Positions 63,910-64,000 of a stretch of DNA of 64,000 nt are shown here, piece after piece. A program made the translations under genes and the position numbers. Position 1 is the first letter of the stretch. Each line of letters starts with the position of its first letter. The notes under the pieces were generated by a model, which had not been told where the DNA came from, searched no databases, and saw nothing but the letters and a program-made list of their open reading frames with translations. Source of the stretch: Corallibacter vietnamensis (lineage in GTDB: Bacteria; Bacteroidota; Bacteroidia; Flavobacteriales; Flavobacteriaceae); contig NZ_BAABBI010000006.1 in the NCBI RefSeq assembly GCF_039537875.1, positions 9,317 to 73,316 on the forward strand, written 5' to 3'.

Positions 63910-64000
63910 TTAATTTTTCGCTAAAGTACTTTTATAAGCATCATCATATATCAATCCTGATTTTGCTATTGCAAAAGCCTGTTTTAGTAACTTATTACAC
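63910..64000 (-). CDS. C-terminal end of a probable IS110-type transposase (5' part off window)
   Basis: The last 29 codons of a minus-strand gene are present, reading NKLLKQAFAIAKSGLIYDD and ending LAKN. This resembles the C-terminus of IS110/IS116-type transposases, where a conserved NKLL.. helix ends the domain. The fragment is too short for certainty. If correct, a mobile element lies just outside the window, next to the decayed lipoprotein gene. Confidence 0.5.
   Translation of the reverse strand, partial: CNKLLKQAFAIAKSGLIYDDAYKSTLAKN

Noticed and set aside
1..64000. tRNA, rRNA or tmRNA genes
   Set aside because: Intergenic gaps were read for such structures and none was recognised; a covariance-model search would be decisive.

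Overview
The window is a low-GC, gene-dense chromosomal segment of a bacterium in the Flavobacteriaceae (Bacteroidota). The evidence is the Bacteroidota promoter element TAnnTTTG before many genes, several secreted proteins with type IX secretion (T9SS) C-terminal sorting domains, a PorD-like protein, the Bacteroidota form of RpoZ, a YtxJ-type protein, and families largely confined to this group (DUF5686, DUF6705, DUF1015 next to a Gfo/Idh gene). Genus cannot be told from the sequence alone. Nothing in the first 47 kb looks foreign.

Layout. 1-5 kb: 3' part of a DegP/HtrA protease gene, then dapF, a GNAT gene, mltG and two envelope genes. 5-13 kb: mostly minus strand, with an RsmI-like methyltransferase, a secreted PQQ-type sugar dehydrogenase, a tyrosine phosphatase, dnaA, an IMPACT protein, a DMT transporter, a HAD hydrolase and ribD. 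13-18 kb: prmC, ligA and two YhhN-like membrane paralogues around a DoxX-like gene. 18-32 kb: a 5'-nucleotidase split over two genes, then a housekeeping run (dapA, bamD, rpoZ, coaBC, porD, recN, fabI), a secreted FG-GAP/ASPIC protein, a glycosyltransferase, a YbbR protein and coaE. 32-34 kb: an RprXY-like two-component pair. 34-41.6 kb: a seven-gene minus-strand operon running Gfo/Idh, 3-hydroxyacyl-CoA dehydrogenase, DUF1015, YggS, exonuclease/GIY-YIG, ion channel, miaA. 41.7-50.7 kb: pcm, envelope proteins, smpB, deoC, a small pseudogene and clpB.

50.8-61.1 kb is the most distinctive locus. A TPR/histidine kinase/receiver/AraC hybrid regulator is divergent from four co-directional genes for exported proteins: a T9SS repeat protein, a kelch-like lipoprotein, a two-domain lipoprotein and a 1260-residue leucine-rich-repeat protein made of five copies of one module. 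Between the two divergent -7 elements lies an array of about seven 10-bp elements on a 10-11 bp phase, arranged as two 32-bp blocks 40 bp apart. I read this as a self-contained sensor/surface-protein module with its own operator. No SusC/SusD pair is present, unlike most hybrid-regulator loci in this phylum.

61.1-64 kb: a YtxJ-like gene, a lipoprotein gene broken by two frameshifts and two stops, a DUF6705 gene and the 3' end of what is probably a transposase.

Two genes of one operon (miaA and the exonuclease/GIY-YIG gene) have no ATG, GTG or TTG upstream of their essential N-terminal motifs and appear to start at ATT or another rare codon. No rRNA, tRNA, CRISPR array or complete insertion sequence was recognised. 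All calls come from reading the sequence; no database search was run.
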